Shown: piece by piece, positions 60,125-64,000 of the stretch
Layout of the letters: the number at the start of each line of letters is the position of its first letter
Numbering within the stretch: position 1 is the first letter of the stretch
Source: an uncultured Bacteroidota bacterium
GTDB lineage: Bacteria > Bacteroidota > Bacteroidia > Flavobacteriales > Flavobacteriaceae
Assembly: GCA_902602415.1 (NCBI GenBank)
Contig: CACKQW010000006.1
Span: 27,427 to 91,426 of the forward strand
Length of the DNA: 64,000 bases
Reading direction: 5' to 3'
Position numbers and translations under genes: made by a program
The notes under the pieces: generated by a model
The model's database searches: none
The model's input: only the letters and a program-made list of their open reading frames with translations
What the model was told of the DNA's origin: nothing

Positions 60125-62535
60125 AGTGGGAAACTGGTAGGATTTGTATCATTCATAATTTTATAAATAAAGTCAAAAATATCATCAATAGATGGTTTTG
60201 AAAAATAGTCTCCATCAGTTCCATATGCTGTTCTGTGATTTTTTGCAGTTAAGCAATAGGGTTTATTATCTAAATACTCAAATATTTCTTGTTCATTTAT
60301 AAGTTTGTCAAGAATATATGCGCTGGCACTACCAGAATAATCTTCATCAATAATTAGTAATCTATTCGTTTTTTTAATACTCTTTTTAATATCATTAGTA
60401 ATATCAAAAGGGATTAATGATTGACAATCTATTACCTCACATGTAATTCCGTGTTGTTTAAGCTCGTTACATGCTTCTTCAATTAAATTTAGAGTTGAGC
60501 CATAGGAAACAACAGTTATATCATCTCCAAACATTAAAGTCTCTGTTTTTCCAATAGGGGTATTAAACTCTCCTAAATTTGTTGGTAATTTTTCTTTCGT
60601 TCTATATCCGTTTAAACATTCAATTACTATTGCAGGTTGATCACCACTTAAAAGAGTGTTGTAAAAACCTGCAGCTTTTGTCATATTTCTTGGAACTAGT
60701 AAATAAACTCCTCTAATTAAATTTATAATACCACCCATAGGCGATCCAGCATGCCACATGCCCTCTAATCTATGTCCTCTTGTTCTAATTATTAAGGGAC
60801 ACTTTTGTTTTCCTCTTGTTCTATAATGAAGAGTTGCTAAATCATCACTTATAATTTGTAATGAGTATAATAAGTAATCAAGGTATTGAATTTCCGCTAT
60901 TGGTCTCAAACCTCTCAATGCTAATCCTATTCCCTGACCAATTATTGTTGCTTCCCTAATTCCAGTATCAAAAATTCTTATTTCCCCATATTTTTTTTGC
61001 AAACCTTCTAATCCTTGATTTACTCCACCTATTTTACCAGAATCTTGGCCAAATATTAAAACATTTTTATGTTTAGTTAAAATTTGATCAAAATTATCTC
61101 TCAAAATTATTCTACCATCAACAACCTGCTGCTGCTGTTCAGATTCATATTTAGGTTCAATGTAATTGACATTTACAGGATTCATTTCAGATTCACTATA
61201 CAAGTGAGAGCTGTAATCAATTTGATAATTTTTTCTAAGATTTTTAATCCAAGAATCTATCTTTTTATAACTTTCAAAATCATATTTAAGTAATTCTCTC
61301 TTGATTTGATATGCAGTTTTAAATAAATCTTTTTTGTAGGGAAATTTAAGTTTCTTTAAATCATTTATTTTTGAGTTGACCTCGTTATTTTTTATATCCT
61401 CCAGTACACTTTCTAAGGACTTTACATTTTGAATTGTTTTTTTTACTGATTCAAATTTAGCTTCATCACTAGCTGTTTTCACTTCATTTTTTGCATCAAT
61501 TTCTAATTGATTAATCTCAATTTCATTAACAATCTTATTTGCCAGAATCCATTCACGAAATTTTGATAAGCAGTCATATTTATTTTCCCATGTAAGTCTC
61601 TTTTCTGATTTATACCTTTCGTGGGAGCCAGATGTTGAATGACCCAGCGGTTGTGTTAATTCTTTTACGTGAATTATAACTGGAATACTGGATTTTCTAC
61701 ATATTTTTTCCGCCTTTTCATATGTCTTCATAAGCTCAACATAATCCCATCCCTTCACAGAAAAAATTTCAAAGCCATTACTTTTATTATCTCTTTTAAA
61801 ACCTTTGAGTGCTTCAGAGATATTGCCTTTTGTTGTCTGATATTTAGAAGAAACAGATATTCCGTAATTATCATCCCATATACTTAATATTACAGGAATT
61901 TCCATCACTCCAGCAGCATTTACAGTCTCAAAAAACAATCCTTCACTTGTTGCTGCATCTCCAATAGTTCCCCATGCTATTTCACTTCCTTTATTTGAAA
62001 ACTTTTCAGCTCCTGGAATATCTACATTTTTATATATTCTAGATGCTTGTGCCAATCCAAGTAGTCTCGGCATTTGACTAGCTGTTGGAGAAAGATCTGC
62101 ACTCGAATTATACTGATTTACCAAATTTTTCCAATTATAATTAGCGTCAAGACTATGAGTGGCAAATGAACTCCCCATTTGTCTTCCTGCACTCATGGGA
62201 TCATGATCAATATCTGTATGTGCATACAAACCTGCAAAAAATTGCTTAGGAGTGACTTCATTAATAGAAAACATAAAGGTTTGATCTCTGTAATATCCAG
62301 ATCTAAAATCACCTTTTTTAAAATACTTAGCCATTGCTAACTGAGGTAATTCTTTACCATCACCAAAAATTCCAAAACTTGCTTTTCCTCTTAAAACTTC
62401 CTTACGACCGATTATACTGCATTCTCTACTTATATATGCTAATTTGTAGTCTCTGAGAATCTCCTTTTTGAATTCATCTACAGAAATATTTTTTTTGTAT
62501 TTGGTTGAAATTATCAAATCTAATTGGAAAAGCAC
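60121..62535 (-). CDS. 2-oxo acid dehydrogenase E1, fused alpha and beta subunits
   Basis: 804 aa; alpha half WGTIGDAATSEGLFFETVNAAGVMEIPVILSIWDDNYGISV, beta half VLIFGQDSGKIGGVNQGLEGLQKKYGEIRIFDTGIREATIIGQGIGLAL; GTG start. Confidence 0.94.
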   Translation of the reverse strand: MLFQLDLIISTKYKKNISVDEFKKEILRDYKLAYISRECSIIGRKEVLRGKASFGIFGDGKELPQLAMAKYFKKGDFRSGYYRDQTFMFSINEVTPKQFFAGLYAHTDIDHDPMSAGRQMGSSFATHSLDANYNWKNLVNQYNSSADLSPTASQMPRLLGLAQASRIYKNVDIPGAEKFSNKGSEIAWGTIGDAATSEGLFFETVNAAGVMEIPVILSIWDDNYGISVSSKYQTTKGNISEALKGFKRDNKSNGFEIFSVKGWDYVELMKTYEKAEKICRKSSIPVIIHVKELTQPLGHSTSGSHERYKSEKRLTWENKYDCLSKFREWILANKIVNEIEINQLEIDAKNEVKTASDEAKFESVKKTIQNVKSLESVLEDIKNNEVNSKINDLKKLKFPYKKDLFKTAYQIKRELLKYDFESYKKIDSWIKNLRKNYQIDYSSHLYSESEMNPVNVNYIEPKYESEQQQQVVDGRIILRDNFDQILTKHKNVLIFGQDSGKIGGVNQGLEGLQKKYGEIRIFDTGIREATIIGQGIGLALRGLRPIAEIQYLDYLLYSLQIISDDLATLHYRTRGKQKCPLIIRTRGHRLEGMWHAGSPMGGIINLIRGVYLLVPRNMTKAAGFYNTLLSGDQPAIVIECLNGYRTKEKLPTNLGEFNTPIGKTETLMFGDDITVVSYGSTLNLIEEACNELKQHGITCEVIDCQSLIPFDITNDIKKSIKKTNRLLIIDEDYSGSASAYILDKLINEQEIFEYLDNKPYCLTAKNHRTAYGTDGDYFSKPSIDDIFDFIYKIMNDTNPTSFPL

Positions 62536-62595
62536 AAATTTACTTAATACTTACTGTTTTTCCAATATTATTAATGAGACAGCTTTAATAAAAAC

Positions 62596-63282
62596 TTAGA
62601 AATTAGGAGAGAAGTTTTCTTTATTATGAAAAGAATTCAAAATATTTAATACCTCGTCACTGGAGTCAGTAAGGTGAAATAATTCTAAATCTTTTTCACT
62701 GATATTTTTATTTTGTTTTAATAAAACTTCTTTAATCCAATCAAAAAGTCCGGACCAAAAATTAGATCCCACAAGTATGATAGGAAATCTTTCAGATTTA
62801 TGAGTTTGGATTAAAGTAATTGCTTCAAAAAACTCATCAAGTGTTCCGAATCCGCCTGGCATTACAACAAACCCTTGTGCGTATTTAACAAACATAACTT
62901 TTCTAACAAAGAAATAATCAAAATTAAGTTTCTTGTCACTATCAATGAATTCATTGTCAGTATGTTCAAACGGAAGGTCAATACATAACCCAACTGATTT
63001 ACCATTCTCATTTTTTGCACCTTTATTGGCTGCTTCCATGATTCCAAAACCACCACCTGTAATAACTCCATACCCGTTTTTGACAATTTTTGATGAAATT
63101 TCCTCAGCAAGTTTATAATATTTATTGTTTGGGTCAGTTCTAGCAGATCCAAAAATTGAAATACAAGGACCTATAGCACTAAGCTTTTCATATCCTTCAA
63201 CAAATTCTCCCATAATTTTAAAAATTGACCAGGAATCATTTGTTTTAGTTTCATTCCATTTTTTATTGTGATTTTTATTCAT
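62596..63282 (-). CDS. LOG-family / TIGR00730 Rossmann-fold protein
   Basis: ISIFGSARTDPNNKYYKLAEEI, VITGGGFGIMEAANKGAK, VVMPGGFGTLDEFFEAITLIQT. Confidence 0.95.
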   Translation of the reverse strand: MNKNHNKKWNETKTNDSWSIFKIMGEFVEGYEKLSAIGPCISIFGSARTDPNNKYYKLAEEISSKIVKNGYGVITGGGFGIMEAANKGAKNENGKSVGLCIDLPFEHTDNEFIDSDKKLNFDYFFVRKVMFVKYAQGFVVMPGGFGTLDEFFEAITLIQTHKSERFPIILVGSNFWSGLFDWIKEVLLKQNKNISEKDLELFHLTDSSDEVLNILNSFHNKENFSPNF

Positions 63283-63286
63283 AACC

Positions 63287-64000
63287 TCATAAATTTAATT
63301 CTTTTTTTAAGAACTGAGAGGTTGAATTATTTTTTAATTTGATAAAACCATTAATATAACCTTGAAATAATAAATTACCTCCATTCTCTCCTCCTTCAGG
63401 GCCTAGATCTATCACGTAATCTGCTTTTTTTATAATATCAAGATTATGTTCAATAATCAATACCGTATTCCCCTTATTTATCAACGAATCAATTACTTGA
63501 AGCAAAACTCTAATATCTTCAAAATGTAACCCTGTTGTGGGTTCGTCTAAAATATATAATGTATTTCCTGTATCTCTCTTGCTTAGCTCTGTTGCTAGTT
63601 TTATTCTTTGTGCTTCACCCCCTGAAAGATTTGTGCTTTGTTGTCCTAAGGTTAAATATCCAAGTCCAACATTTTCAATTGTTTTTAGTTTTCTATGAAT
63701 TTTAGGAATATGTTTAAAAAATTTTACAGCCTCAGTAATTTCCATTTCTAAAACATCATTTATTGATTTTCCTTTATACTTAATTTCTAATGTTTCACGA
63801 TTAAATCTTTTTTTCATGCAACTCTCACATTCAACAGAGACATTAGGCAAAAAATTCATTTCAAGTATTTTTAAACCAGCACCTTTACATTCTTCACATC
63901 TTCCACCAGTTACATTAAAACTAAATCTTCCTGGCTTGTATCCTCTTATTATTGATTCATTTAATTTAGAATACAATGCTCTTATTTCATCAAAAACTCC
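63287..64000 (-). CDS. uvrA: Excinuclease ABC subunit A (5' part beyond window edge)
   Basis: [107 protein letters not shown]. Frame stays open to 64000, upstream of the track's TTG at 63976. Confidence 0.97.
   Translation of the reverse strand, partial: GVFDEIRALYSKLNESIIRGYKPGRFSFNVTGGRCEECKGAGLKILEMNFLPNVSVECESCMKKRFNRETLEIKYKGKSINDVLEMEITEAVKFFKHIPKIHRKLKTIENVGLGYLTLGQQSTNLSGGEAQRIKLATELSKRDTGNTLYILDEPTTGLHFEDIRVLLQVIDSLINKGNTVLIIEHNLDIIKKADYVIDLGPEGGENGGNLLFQGYINGFIKLKNNSTSQFLKKELNL

Overview
AT-rich, gene-dense chromosomal window from a Bacteroidota genome, most likely a streamlined marine Flavobacteriia. The lineage is inferred from T9SS type A sorting domains, a Bacteroidetes-type omega subunit, DUF4835/DUF6913-type neighbours, TAnnTTTG promoters and recG/holA/HsdR_N-type gene content. 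Nearly all coding content is housekeeping: thrS-infC-rpmI-rplT, murQ, icd, rplS, trmD, a Deg protease, dapF, mltG, dnaA, ribD, prmC, ligA, bamD, rpoZ, coaBC, recN, fabI, coaE, a two-component pair, miaA, pcm, smpB, glyA, pheT, recG, a UvrD/PcrA helicase, holA, a fused E1 dehydrogenase and partial uvrA. Two secreted T9SS cargo genes are the main accessory content. I see no prophage, IS element, CRISPR array, complete restriction or defence island, or tRNA gene. The strongest unexplained signals are: (1) a ~410-nt highly structured, apparently non-coding transcription unit between rplS and icd (minus strand, ~6717 to 6305), with its own promoter-like elements, a boxA-like motif, a 12-bp long-range helix, several near-perfect hairpins and a strong intrinsic terminator; (2) three genes (infC, murQ, an RsmI-like methyltransferase) whose conserved N-termini can only begin at AUA/AUU/AUC-type codons; (3) -7 elements placed 3 nt before start codons, suggesting leaderless mRNAs; (4) pervasive convergent 3' gene overlaps. 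SRP RNA (ffs) is clearly present at 45299-45392. All product calls are by eye from sequence; no database search was run.
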